Shown piece by piece: positions 14,101-23,566 of a DNA stretch of 64,000 bases. Positions within the stretch are counted from its first letter, which is position 1, and each line of letters begins with the position of its first letter. The DNA is from Notospermus geniculatus. Taxonomy: Eukaryota; Nemertea; Pilidiophora; Heteronemertea; Lineidae. Position numbers and translations under genes: made by a program. The stretch spans positions 41,615-105,614 of the forward strand of contig NMRB01002453.1 in assembly GCA_002633025.1 (NCBI GenBank). The letters run 5' to 3'. Below the pieces are notes generated by a model. The model was not told where the DNA came from, did not search any database, and was given only the letters and a program-made list of their open reading frames with translations.

Positions 14101-14928
14101 ACTCCTTGTTCCTTGGTACTGGGTCCCTGTCTTCTGACAAACTGAAAATGGAAAGAACATAGACAATCTCTAGAGATAATCTGACATGATAATCATGACG
14201 TCATGGACATCAGCCATTTGTGACCCGTTACAGCAAACCAGGCGCATGTCTCTCAGAAGGTGAGCCTCAATGAACTAAGATGACACCAGGAGAGAATGGA
14301 AGAAATAGATTGTTTCAGATTTCATAACAGACAGACAATATGGAAACTGACAAACATTTGGTCTCAACCTGCCAAACTATGAGCGACATGCGCCTAGTTT
14401 TGCTGTGACCAGTCGGGAACATAGGGCCGATCTGCCGATCACTGGCCGATCGGGCGATTGGCGGTAGAATTTATTCAAATGCGTTTTTTATACACAAGTG
14501 ATAGATTGCCATCCTCCTTTTTCCAACGTTATCTGCATGCGGATACGTGTATTTGTTTGCGGAAAGTCCATTTTGTGTAAAACGCCGGTAGATCTAGGCT
14601 TTGCCCATCGATCGGCTGGTGCAAAAATCGGCCGTTCTACTGCCAATCGCCCGGTGATCGGCAGATCGGCCCTGTGATCCCGACTGGTGACGGGTCACAT
14701 TGATTTAACAAACACCTGAGAGCTTTATATTGAGAAAATGCCTACAGATACAGTCAGCAATATTTGGACTGATTTCGGCAACGTTGCACTTTAGGGGGAA
14801 TGTGCACTTGTTTAGTTAAAGGTAAATTACAATACACATGTACCTTCTTCCTTTCCCCGGACGGTCACAATGAGGACGGTGAACATGAGCTGATATAAAA
14901 AGATGACTTTGTATTTCATCTTGGTCAT
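2132..14928 (-). CDS. Kringle-CUB-LDLa type I transmembrane receptor, 13 exons
   Basis: Coding exons are 14844-14928, 13908-14141, 13167-13416, 12145-12341, 11224-11402, 9020-9215, 8368-8529, 7553-7723, 6995-7117, 5883-6011, 5483-5656, 3613-3728 and 2132-3154 (3039 nt, 1012 residues). Seen in order: signal peptide 1-25; kringle 30-107 with six Cys (30, 50, 77, 90, 102, 107) and NYCRNP and PWCYT motifs; a Cys-rich CUB-like domain ~117-255; CUB ~256-381; CUB ~381-492 starting CGG; an LDLa-like module without the acidic cluster ~492-533; a canonical LDLa ~533-576 ending DGSDEEDC; membrane span ~587-610 followed by CKKK. The ~400-residue tail is Pro/Arg/Asp-rich, with four TQSYR plus TRSYR and SKSYR motifs, a PPSY motif (970-973) and C-terminal TSV, a class I PDZ ligand. 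CUB-CUB-LDLa-TM recalls NETO proteins and kringle-CUB recalls Kremen; neither matches the whole. Cell-surface location is inferred and the ligand is unknown. The exon 7 donor (GTCTGT) is atypical. Confidence 0.85.
3427..3570. repeat. Hairpin MITE in intron 12 of the receptor gene
   Basis: The inverted ends are GGGACGCACCTAACGCGAT and TCGCGTTAGGTGTGTCCC. It is 144 bp with no coding content. Confidence 0.65.
3781..3970. repeat. TGTGACCCGT repeat, degraded copy
   Basis: The left end TGTGACCCGTCACAGCAAAA matches a family also at 14219-14702, 35265-35450, 38319-38511 and 63091-63282. The right end is eroded. Confidence 0.5.
4383..5192. repeat. Interspersed repeat with two ~300-bp internal units
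   Basis: The ends carry GCCCGCTTGGC and its complement. Inside are two imperfect direct copies (about 4495-4800 and 4801-5100) with the motif GGCCCCCTAGTGGCAAAGTC, followed by a CGCACGCACG-rich stretch. The GGCCnCCTGGTGGCnAA motif links it to repeats at 6290, 49557 and 52652. Confidence 0.6.
5248..5385. repeat. Short hairpin MITE
   Basis: The ends are GGGCCGTATTCAAAAAGGGT and ACCCTTTTTGAATACAGCCC, with nearly complementary arms. It lies in intron 11 of the receptor gene. Confidence 0.7.
6290..6900. repeat. Interspersed repeat of the CCTGGTGGCAAAG family
   Basis: Two direct units (about 6320-6550 and 6630-6830) share GGCCCCCTGGTGGCAAAG and TTCAGTCGTTC. A GC-rich tail follows (GGCGAGCGGCGAGCGGC). 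It fills most of intron 9 of the receptor gene. Confidence 0.6.
7865..8261. repeat. MITE with GGGC-TATTCATAA ends
   Basis: Left end GGGCTATATTCATAAGGGGT and right end TTTATGAATACGGCCC are inverted, and CTAATCAGCG recurs inverted just inside. It lies in intron 7 of the receptor gene. The ends are similar to the element at 5248. Confidence 0.65.
8761..9002. repeat. TTAA-flanked hairpin element next to exon 6
   Basis: Long inverted arms begin TTTAAAGCCATACAATCACG and end with its complement. TTAA sits at both edges. The right edge is only 11 bp from the splice donor of exon 6 of the receptor gene. Confidence 0.75.
9605..10883. mobile_element. Non-autonomous CAGTGTTGTC element
   Basis: The ends CAGTGTTGTC and GACAACACTG are inverted and flanked by ATGAC on both sides. 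The interior has a GC-rich block (GCGAGCGCCGAAGGCGTGAC) and a GGCCGGCGGCCGG stretch, with no transposase frame. hAT-like ends are suggested, but the duplication is 5 rather than 8 bp. Confidence 0.45.
11525..11813 (+). mobile_element. Foldback retroposon, copy F1
   Basis: It is flanked by 11-bp direct repeats GTTAAAGACCA (11514-11524 and 11814-11824). Internal hairpins contain GACCCCAACCGGGGTC and CCTGAGGAAGACCCC. The 3' tail is TACTATCATTTTGTGTGTCG...TTTGTGCT, shared with copies at 15138, 16543, 24014, 35724 and 44592. It lies in intron 4 of the receptor gene. Confidence 0.75.
11926..12117. mobile_element. Foldback retroposon with perfect 75-bp arms (F2)
   Basis: A palindrome spans 11921-12077: arms 11921-11995 and 12003-12077 are exact complements around a 7-base loop. 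The element is flanked by a 17-bp direct repeat AGGTTGACAAGGAGAAG (11909-11925 and 12118-12134). The core CCCGATAGGGTCGAAAGC is of the same type as in the F1 group but the sequence family differs. The right duplication ends 4 bp before the splice donor of exon 4. Confidence 0.8.
12485..12825. repeat. Inverted repeat, CCTCGGACACAA family
   Basis: CCTCGGACACAAGTCCAAGG near 12495 is matched by its near-complement near 12790-12815. A further half copy lies at about 55760-55800. Confidence 0.55.
13635..13788. repeat. Hairpin MITE in intron 2 of the receptor gene
   Basis: The arms carry TCCACTGTCGCGATTTTGG and CCAAATCGCGACAGTGGA, with outer ends TAAAGCGG and CCGCTTA. Confidence 0.7.
14219..14702. 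repeat. TGTGACCCGT MITE split by a nested element
   Basis: The ends TGTGACCCGTTACAGCAAA and TGACGGGTCACA are inverted. The right arm is interrupted by the element at 14410-14686. Confidence 0.7.
14410..14686. mobile_element. Nested CAGTCGGGA element
   Basis: Inverted ends of about 50 bp (CAGTCGGGAACATAGGGCCG and complement) are flanked by GTGAC on both sides. It is inserted inside the TGTGACCCGT repeat, so it is the younger of the two. Confidence 0.65.
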
Positions 14929-15137
14929 GGTGAGATCTCGGATTGTTTCATGGAATGTTTGAAGTTGACATCTGGAAATACAGAAATAGGTGGAAATTAG
15001 AAAGTGAGAAATCATAGTTCCCTGTACAGTTCGGAAAAATATTGGTACCGGTAACTGGATTGAAATGTGCAAAATTCAACCAATCCATAGAAGTTTATGC
15101 AATAGACGGATTTATTCTCAATATCACCCTAAACATA

Positions 15138-15328
15138 AGTCATCTCCGAATTTTGCAAATTTTCAGGCACTTTGTAGTAGAGATCCCAGATCCCTTCAGT
15201 TCTGGGATCTCAACAAGAAAGTGCCTGAGGAAGACTCCGGTTGGGGTCGAAAATTTGCAAAATTCGGAGATGACTTATATTTACTATCATTTTGTGTGTC
15301 GTTTTTTGAATTTGTGCTCTACATGTTG
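15138..15328 (+). mobile_element. Foldback retroposon, copy F3
   Basis: It is flanked by an exact 18-bp direct repeat AATATCACCCTAAACATA (15120-15137 and 15329-15346). Long inverted arms begin AGTCATCTCCGAATTTTGC. The right arm holds CCTGAGGAAGACTCCGG followed by TTGGGGTCGAAAATTTGC, and the tail is TTTACTATCATTTTGTGTGT. Confidence 0.8.
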
Positions 15329-16542
15329 AATATCACCCTAAACATACATGTACAAATACATTTCTGCAGATCCTGCTCATGAACTGCATGATAAATCCAC
15401 CACACAACCACTAGACAGGTCCAAACAACACTTCCTAATGGTGTAGAAACCAGACATACGTTTTACTGAGAGCTGTAGACGGCAGCAAGGACGGCACACC
15501 AGTATACAGTAAACAAGGAATTTATTTATTCAGTGACCTCCTCCTGCCAATGCCATTGATACAAAATGACAATCATGAAAGCATGGCGGGGACACTCAGC
15601 TGATCTATAACCAGCTGTTACAGTAGGACGCTTGCACTATGTGACTGAGCAGTTCTTGGAATTTTCATAACAGACATGACAGCGACAAACAATTCCGCTG
15701 ATCAGATGATATGATAAATTCACATATACAGTTCTGTAGAACCAGCCCAGTCGTGAGATGACAACAATGGGGATGAGCTACAGACTTTGAAATTAAAGTA
15801 CACAATTGTCACTTACTTACAGTGCCCAGTGTTTCCGCCAGAGGGGGGCAGACTACAGGGGGTACATGTCCCCTCCTTAAGAAGTCAAAATTAATCAAAA
15901 TTTGTGTTTTTGACCAAGAATTCTGTCAAACACTGAATACAGGCATGACAGGCAAATCCTACCATGTGAGGCCTCCTGATTGCTCACACTGACTCCACAA
16001 GGCCCACTCAGTCAAAAATGAAAATATGAATTCTGAGCGTATACAAAAAATACAGGCTAAAGCATTGAACTTAGTACACATCAATGGGAAAAGAAATGCA
16101 TTAATTATGCCACTGAATCAATAATAGACACTATAAAGTGCGTTATCTGTCAGAGGAATGTCCCCAATGTGCATGACTCATACTCGGAACTGCCTTTTTA
16201 ACCACCAGTACAAGCCTTGCGCATGTACATGTGTAAAGAAAATATTTTTTCTAACCTCTTTCCCAATATATCCAACACACAAGAAAAATCCAGGTCAACA
16301 CTCAAAGAAATGACATGAAAGATAAAAATATGTGAGCAGGACCACTTAAAACCCTGGTCATGCAGGCCCCCTATGTATTGTAGTATTCTTTGCAGGCAAA
16401 ATGTCAAATGTCAGTTCGCCGACGACCGGTGTGTGGAAATACCGGCACCCGAAAAAAAATTTGTATCAGAAAATCCTGAATTTTAATTTAAGAGTGTACG
16501 GTAGTAATAACTGACCGGTAGAAGACACTCAAAAAGAGCACA

Positions 16543-16764
16543 AGGAAACGTCGTCTCCCATTCTCGCAAATTTTCGACCCCAAGCGGGGTCTTCCTCAGG
16601 CACTTTCTAGTCGAAGTTCCAGAAAAGACTTTTTTTGAACTTCGACTAGAAAGTGCCTGAGGAAGACCCCGCTTGGGGTCGAAAATTTGCGAGAATGGGA
16701 GACACGACGTTTCCTTGTACATGTATATCATTTTGTGTGTCGTTCTTTGTGCTTATGTTGGATA
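16543..16764 (+). mobile_element. Foldback retroposon, copy F4
   Basis: It is flanked by a 13-bp direct repeat CAAAAAGAGCACA (16530-16542 and 16765-16777). The arms contain GACCCCAAGCGGGGTCTTCC and its complement. It has the same ATCATTTTGTGTGTCGTT tail as F1 and F3. Confidence 0.8.
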
Positions 16765-17770
16765 CAAAAAGAGCACACATACATATACCTCTCCAATCCT
16801 ATTTTTACATATACCTACATGTACATGTATGAATACTGCAGGTTTTACCAACCTCAGGCATTAAGCTGGCTGGATAAAGCCTATTATGAGAGTCAATAGC
16901 ATTAGCAGCAGTTGTTTACATCATGTAAAATTGATAGATTTTATAGCCAAAGGCAATGTTCCCAGTACAGCAGTTACATTTATCATTGCAGACATAACAA
17001 TGAGAGTATATTGAAACAAACAAATCTGGAGAGTTGTGACAGACATGCAATGATGCTAGTCACCATTGTCTAGTGTTAACTCCAGTCAACAGCCAATTTA
17101 CCTGTAAGCCAGTTTCTAATGTGATATGACCAAAAGGGACCATGACAGAGGCTCTGGGGGTGGGGGTGGGGGTGGGGTACCAAAACCTAAAAAGAAAATT
17201 TTTTAGGGGGATGGTGCCAAGGGGGTTAAAAAGGGCACAGTGACACCCCCTTTAGCGGCATGGCGCACCGCCACTCTAAAATGGCCTCGATATAACACTG
17301 TTGTCAACAGACTCTCTCATTCATTCACCCCACTGTGCACTGGAAGTCAATGGCAACTGGCGTAATGATGATTTAACTTCATATTTTCCTGGAAAACGCA
17401 TACAGCTCTCTATCAGACTTATCGCCAGATCAATACAGTTCCAACTAAACAATAAATGATGAAGGAGGTCTAAGTATGAACAAGAGTGCTATATATTCTA
17501 CAAAGCTATGGTACTTGGAATAATCAATCAGCAGAAAATACTGCTGTTATAGACAGACAAGGCTTATTATTAAGATGCAATATGAATATTTAATATGAAT
17601 ATTTTGTAATGAAACCCACACCCGTACAATGCAATGTAGCAGCACTTTAGCTTACAATACATGTACATGTACGTTCAGACCAAAATAGCAGAGACATCCC
17701 TCTCTGTTTTCACAAATCCTTGGACAACCTTTTGTCACTAGTCACACATGACAGAGAAAAACAGGTATTC

Positions 17771-18714
17771 CAGTGACGGGTGTTCTCCAACTTCTCTGAT
17801 ATTTGGGCTGAAGGGGTTATTGTCGTACCCAGGTTCGATGTCGTCAAGTGAAATTGTACCCTGGGTCCACTTTCTTGTTGCAAACTGTACCCAGGTTCTG
17901 ATTTAGAGACATCGGGGCGAGGTTGTTCTCGGTGAAGTCACTTGATATTGTGCATGCAAGATTGCCGCGCAAAAAGTTAAAGAAGAGAAGTTGAAAGAAT
18001 TTTATTTTTGACTAGCAGGACAGCTTTCAACCTCGGATGGTTACAGAGAAAGTTAATCAACTCGCCAGGTAGACACGAAAACGTGTCATTTCCATGTACA
18101 TGTGAATGTGCATGTGCCATCTGTGCATGGCCATGATGGGTTTGTTTGATCATGACACATAGCAATAGGATCCTCCAACCAACATACGCTAATTCACGTA
18201 TCCCACGAAATCTTGAGAATGAGCTCGTCCCTAGGTCTCTAAATCAGAACCTGGGTACAGTTTGTAAAAAGAAAGTGGACCCAGGGTACAATTTCACTTG
18301 ACGACATCGAACCTGGGTACACTTTATGTGTACCCAGGACGACAATAACCCCTTCAGCGATATTTGGTGTGGCAGTATTCGGGCTCCAGCAGCCCCCCAG
18401 AAAAATTTTGCGAGAAATCATTTTCATACTGCCAGAAAACCGCTGAATCCCGACGATCTCAGTGGCAGCATCGTGCCAATCTTCGAGAATGTTGTATGCA
18501 TGCATGCAGTTCCCGCTGTATGGTTGCTTTCAGACAGAGCGTAACCCATGAACTGGGGAGTTAAGTTTACTTTTGTCAGTTGTGGAGGGAGATTTTTGGT
18601 GTGGCGGCAGATTTTTTTGGTGTGACAGGGAAGGTCTGTTCCAGCGTTTAGGTTGGCGGCAAGAAAATTTGGTGTGGTGGTGTGTACCCGTGGTATAGGA
18701 GTTGGAGAACACTG
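17771..18714. mobile_element. CAGTG-ended element carrying a nested MULE-like element
   Basis: The ends CAGTG..GTGTTCTCCAAC and GTTGGAGAACACTG are flanked by GTATTC (17765-17770 and 18715-18720). The inner 552 bp is a separate insertion at 17807-18358. Confidence 0.6.
17807..18358. mobile_element. Long-TIR element with 9-bp target duplication (MULE-like)
   Basis: Arms of roughly 110 bp begin GCTGAAGGGGTTATTGTCGT and end with the complement. The flanking direct repeat GATATTTGG occurs at 17798-17806 and 18359-18367. Long inverted ends plus a 9-bp duplication are typical of Mutator-like elements. No transposase is present. Confidence 0.7.
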
Positions 18715-19217
18715 GTATTCATAATAGACGACTTGCCCTAAATCCACACCACTTAAAAAATAATGGCATATCTTAGCCTTTCTAAATTTGATATCCTGTA
18801 AAGTGTTTATTCAGGAAAAGGCATTGCAGATTCACATAAATAAGGATCTTAGTCTAACTACCACATTGTCAACAGAGTCAGGTAGGACAATAAATGTTCC
18901 AACCATAGGCCTAATCTTCAGTGCAGATCACCCACTTCCCATAATACAAAGCGAGCTGACTGGTGGAATTCAATAGTTCAGTGGAGGGCTTTACAAATGA
19001 CAAACTCAACACAATTGGTTTTGATCAACGTGATCAACAAGAGCATTCAAAGAATTTGGGGTTCGGATAAAAGAAAATTACAAGTGGGAGTTAAGGACAC
19101 AAAAACCAAGAAATAAGTGTGAATGGTGGCTTAATAAAGCCACTGGAACAGAACATAAAATACGTGAAGGCCAAGGTCAATATCCAGACAGTCTTTATCA
19201 CTCAGACAATTAAGCTT

Positions 19218-19363
19218 AGTTTACATGTATACTTCGACGCAGGACCATCGGCGTCCGACGCACGATCAAAATCTGTATTCCGACATAAGCCTACTTCATT
19301 ATGTTGGCATCCAGATTTTGATCGCTCGTCGGACGCCGATGGTCGTGCGTCGAAGTATAAACT
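19218..19363. repeat. Hairpin MITE, CTTCGACGCA family copy 1
   Basis: The arms carry CATCGGCGTCCGACG and its complement, with outer TAGTTTA and TAAACTA. A second copy is at 33475-33691. Confidence 0.7.
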
Positions 19364-20112
19364 ACATGTAGGTTTTACCAGGGTGGAGAATTTTATAATT
19401 CAGACTTCAGGCAGGTCACTGTCAGGTGGCAACAAACAACATGCTGGTTTCCCCTTGTGGAGATACCGTAGAGTCGGTTCTATAACATCAATCCATAATT
19501 CAAGATTAGCAACGCCCATTTCACTGATTATTTCGACTCTCAGGTGCCAGGAAATCGCATCTCAGCAAGTCTAGATTTCAAATTTTTCTGGGGGAGGGCC
19601 CAGACCCCCCCTTCTGTCCGGAAAGTCCTGGGCAGAACCCTGATTATTACATTTAAAGGCTATAATAAAATAAATACAAACTCTTATACATCAATCCCTG
19701 ATTTTGATCTGTTCCGGTCCGTTCCGACCTGTTTTAGACCAGTCCGGCCAGAATCTGATCCTAGACATGCTACTGTTCATTCCACATCAAAGTGGCGTGA
19801 GGTTTATGGCCGATATCTCTGGAACTGCTTGGTCAAATTTGGCATACCATACATCAATCGATTTGTCTTTTTTGCCGCTACAGGCATCATCGCTGTCACT
19901 TTCCGTAAAAACGTGACAGAAAAAAGTTCTTTCACCAGTCACTGTTTGTGTTTACGGCCTAAATGGCGGCCATTTTGAAATGACGCAATGCATCGCACAC
20001 GTGTAAACTGCACTGAACACCGTGGCGAAATGAAATAGGTTTTGAGAAAGGGATCCGTTTGGGGTTATGTCTGCCTTACGCGAAAATTGAAGAAGGCAGA
20101 AAGATACCGATC

Positions 20113-21083
20113 ATGCTAATTACCGTCCTCCACCAGGCCTTGCCGTTTGACGGGCACGATTTTGCATGCACCTTGCAAACAATAGAATTTCTATTGTTTG
20201 CGAGGTGCATGCAAAATCGCGCCCGTCAAACGGCAAGGCCTGCTCCACCCCTTTTGTACTGTTATTGTACCGTCATCCACCTCAATATTTCTTTAAAACA
20301 CTGTTTTCTTTATTTTCTCTAAAAAATAATGTAAACCACATCAGAATCGCTGAGAATATTCTGTTTTTTGTGATTGTCCACCACAACGATTCTTCAGTCA
20401 GCGCCACCCATGGAACGCCCATGGAACGCCCACGGACGCCCATGGAACCAGGTTTGATGACAACGTAGTTCCAGAACTCACCACCCGACGGTGGCGCTGA
20501 CTGACGAATCGTGGTGGTGGACGATCACAAAAAAACAGAATATTCTGTGATATGATCAGCGATTCTGATGCGGTTTATGTTATTTTTGAGAGAGAGAGAT
20601 AAAGAAAAAGATGTTTTATAGAAATATTGAGGTGGAAGACGATACAATGAGGAACCCGCACGCCGTTTATCCCGACAGGTCGGCGCAGCGACCGATGAGA
20701 CCGAACCAACGTCATTGACGTCGTTTTATGTGTTGACGTTGCGTCATAAAAAAATCTGCTGTACATTTTTCTACAGGAAAAATGAGATTAAGACGTTGCC
20801 GTTATCGCCATCCTACCTCTTTATTTTAAAGAAAAAAAGCAAAGAAATTGCACAAATTTTCATCCGCGACAAGATGGTGTAAATTTTAATGTCATGCGAC
20901 CGGAAAAATAGGGTTTATTTCAGGCCAGAAGTTAATGGAAATGACTGGAAATCACGTTGAAAAAAGAATCTTCGGTCTCATCGGTCGCAGCGCCACGTAG
21001 TGACGTTAGTTCGTCCGGTTCCTCATAACAGTACAAAAGGGACGGTGGAGGACAGTGGTACAAATGTAGACGGTAATTAGCAT
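20113..21083. mobile_element. Second-layer element in the nest
   Basis: The ends ATGCTAATTACCGTC and GACGGTAATTAGCAT are inverted. It interrupts a sequence that is continuous near 23148-23160. It contains hairpins at about 20128-20245 and 20338-20575 and the MITE at 20647-21027. Confidence 0.6.
20647..21027. repeat. ATGAGGAACC MITE, copy 1 (uninterrupted)
   Basis: The ends ATGAGGAACC and GGTTCCTCAT are inverted. Copies at 41968-42504 and 51447-53085 share the interior, including GTTGACGTTG and AATGTACAGC-type sequence. This copy preserves two empty sites into which other elements inserted in the other copies. Confidence 0.75.
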
Positions 21084-21165
21084 GACCGCCGACAAGAAAG
21101 ACGAGTCAATTGATGTATTGTATGTCAAATTTGACCCAGCAGTTGCGGAGATATCGGTCATAAGG

Positions 21166-21541
21166 CCCCATAAAATTAATTAGTTGTTTATCATCCCCGC
21201 CCGCACTGAATTTTTGGCCCGCACCAATTTTTTTAAATTTTTTTTAAATTGCTTTTTAAACTGTACTGAAGGCTGAAAACATTGTTGTTCTGTTGACCAG
21301 GAGGACTGACCACCCTGGAACTGCCAATGAACAGTGAATAATGGACTTTGAACTGTGAACATGCCTAAAGTTGCTGATGGACTTCTCAGCATCTACTAAA
21401 AGCTCCCCTAGAAATTGTCTTTTGTTGCCAGTTCATGTGTTTTTGATTCAACTTAAAAATAAAAAATAAAAAAAATATTCACCCTCCCTCACCTACTTTT
21501 TGAGAATCAACGGATGATAAACAACCAATTATTTTATGGGG
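21166..21541. mobile_element. Nested CCCCATAAAAT element
   Basis: The ends CCCCATAAAATTAATTAGTT and AACCAATTATTTTATGGGG are inverted, with an AT-rich interior. It splits the right arm of the composite at 19770-21580. Confidence 0.65.
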
Positions 21542-22820
21542 CCTAAACCTCGCGCCACTGGGATGTGGAATGAACAGTAGATTTTTTTTAGCCTAACTAG
21601 CCTAGGCCTAGGAGGCCTGCCCTAGTCCTACACAGGCTAGGCAGCGCCAGCTGCTGTACATGTGTAGTGTAGGCGAGGCCTAAAAAGTAAAAATGTAAAT
21701 AATTGTCATTGAAGAAAAAGGGCCAAATAAAACACAGAAACACATCAGACCATCAGCTGACTTTATCAATGGGTGTGGAGATAAATGAGCAAAACAAGCG
21801 ATATGACACATCAGCTGACTGATTCACAATACATGCATACATTCATGCACATGATGATGCACTAGGCCTACTCTGCATCCAGGCAGAGTTAGGGTTTCGA
21901 AACACAAACATTTCGGAATGATAATCGAAGGGTGGACAAGTAATCAATAGACTACTGTTAAAATTGCGTAAAGTTAACAATATTTACAAGTGTATCTCAC
22001 CAAAAGAATCCCCGATTAAATACGACAAAAGCGGTTTTTTACAAGGAAATGTAACGGAACAAGTCCATTATGGCTTGGTACTTCGGTCGTCATCCGCGTG
22101 TCAATTCAATTATAGGCCTATTTACTGGGCCGATCAATAGGGGGCATCTTCAGCAAAGTTCGCGGAGCGCGAAATCCGAATGTCAAAACTCGAAAGAATG
22201 CAGGATTCGCGCGTCAGTTTTGATCACTTGGTAAATAAAAGCATTATGCAATGAACCTAATTATCTTATTCCTTTTTCCTACGCATTTTTCCACATTACA
22301 CCCTCAGTGGAGAATAAAAAACAAATCATGTGAAAATCAGCATGATCAGTTCCCGGGGATCGGGATCAGTTTCATGAATGTTTCACTCCCCGTCCGTTTC
22401 ACTGTGACTGCCTGACCATCACCATGCTGACCGCACTGACCGCGCATGGATGCACTGGCACTGCACTGCATTCTGCATGCAGGCGTCGACCTCACTGGAA
22501 ATACACAGCTTAGGCCTAGCCTACATGTATTAGGCCTAGCTATAGCCTACATTTACAATGTTACAGGACAAAGTAGGCCAAGGCCTAGGGCTACCACCGG
22601 CTAGACTAGCCTAGCTACACCCACACACTGACACACAACACAGCCACACCCACCGCCACCCACTCCGTCCGCCGCATGCCCAGGCCATGCCAGGGGACCG
22701 GGCGGGTGTGGCCAGGCCCATATATTACATGATTTAGGCCTAGGCCTATGTCCAATTTCAACAAAATGCTGCTATTTAGGCTGTAGGCCTAGGCGCCTCA
22801 AGGAGCCTAGGCCTGCCTGC

Positions 22821-23259
22821 CTACTCTCCATTCCAAATCCCCTTGGCGCGAGGTTTATCAACGATAGCTCCGCAACGGCTAGGCCGATTTTGATGAAACA
22901 TACGTCAGTTGACTTATCTTTCTTGGCGGTACAGCCATCATCACAGTCAATTTCCCGAAAAACGTGACAGAAAAAAGTTGTTTCACAAATCACCGTTTGT
23001 GCTGACGGCCGAAATGGCGGCCATTTTGAAATGACGCAATGCATCGCGCACGTGTAAACTGCACTGAACAGCATCGCGAAATGAAATGGGTTTTGAGAAA
23101 GAGATCCGTTATGCAGGCCTTACGCAAAAAATGAAGATAGCAGAAAGATACCGGCAAGAAAGACAAGTTTATTGATGTATGGTATGTTGAATTTGGCCCA
23201 GCCGTTGAGGAGATATCGGCCGAAAACCTCGCGCCAAGGGGATTTGGAATGAAGAGTAG
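22821..23259. repeat. Compact copy of the CTACTGTTC-type element
   Basis: The ends CTACTCTCCATTCCAAATCC and GGATTTGGAATGAAGAGTAG are inverted. The interior matches 19840-20110 and 21090-21160. Confidence 0.65.
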
Positions 23260-23349
23260 TACTAAGTAGGCCTAGGTAGCTTCAGCGGCTAAGGAGGGCT
23301 ATGCTGGCATAGGTGTACGGTGTAGGCCTAGGCCCTATTTTTTTGCAAT

Positions 23350-23424
23350 GACAATGTCAATCAAATGACATGGCAATTGGCATCATGATGATGCCAATTG
23401 CCATGTCATTTGATTGACATTGTC
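23350..23424. repeat. Perfect 75-bp palindrome
   Basis: The arms 23350-23384 and 23390-23424 are exact complements of 35 bp around the 5-base loop ATGAT. It lies just upstream of HSF2BP. Confidence 0.85.
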
Positions 23425-23566
23425 GACATGCCCTACATAGGCCTACATACGCCTAGGCCAAAAGGCTAGGGATGAGGGCCAGCCTAGCCTTGCCTCCCCC
23501 TCCAATTCCAAAGTTCTATTCCAGAGCGAGTTGGTTGGAACAGTGAAGAACAATTTTAAAGATGTC

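Larger units (their letters stand above)
19770..21580. mobile_element. Composite nested element, outer layer
   Basis: The outer ends CTACTGTTCATTCCACATC and GATGTGGAATGAACAGTAG are inverted, with ~100-bp arms. A compact relative (439 bp) at 22821-23259 shows the uninterrupted form. The extra length comes from insertions at 20113-21083 and 21166-21541. Confidence 0.7.
14929..23566. other. Intergenic region between divergent genes, transposon-rich
   Basis: This 8.6-kb gap lies between the start of the receptor gene (minus) and of HSF2BP (plus). No exon with splice signals and family resemblance was found. It contains the repeats listed below, a G-rich tract (GGGGGT units at about 17158-17177) and many AGGCCTA motifs at 21590-22830. 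About 15350-16500 and 16800-17760 show nothing that can be assigned. Confidence 0.6.

Noticed and set aside
15138-15328. Canonical, contiguous hammerhead ribozyme
   Set aside because: The stem I strands are not adjacent to the core and an extra base lies before stem II. Only a core-like resemblance is claimed.
19119-19978. Two long plus-strand open frames (151 and 144 codons)
   Set aside because: They run through the hairpin MITE at 19218-19363 and the arm of the 19770-21580 element. Composition and content are repeat-like.
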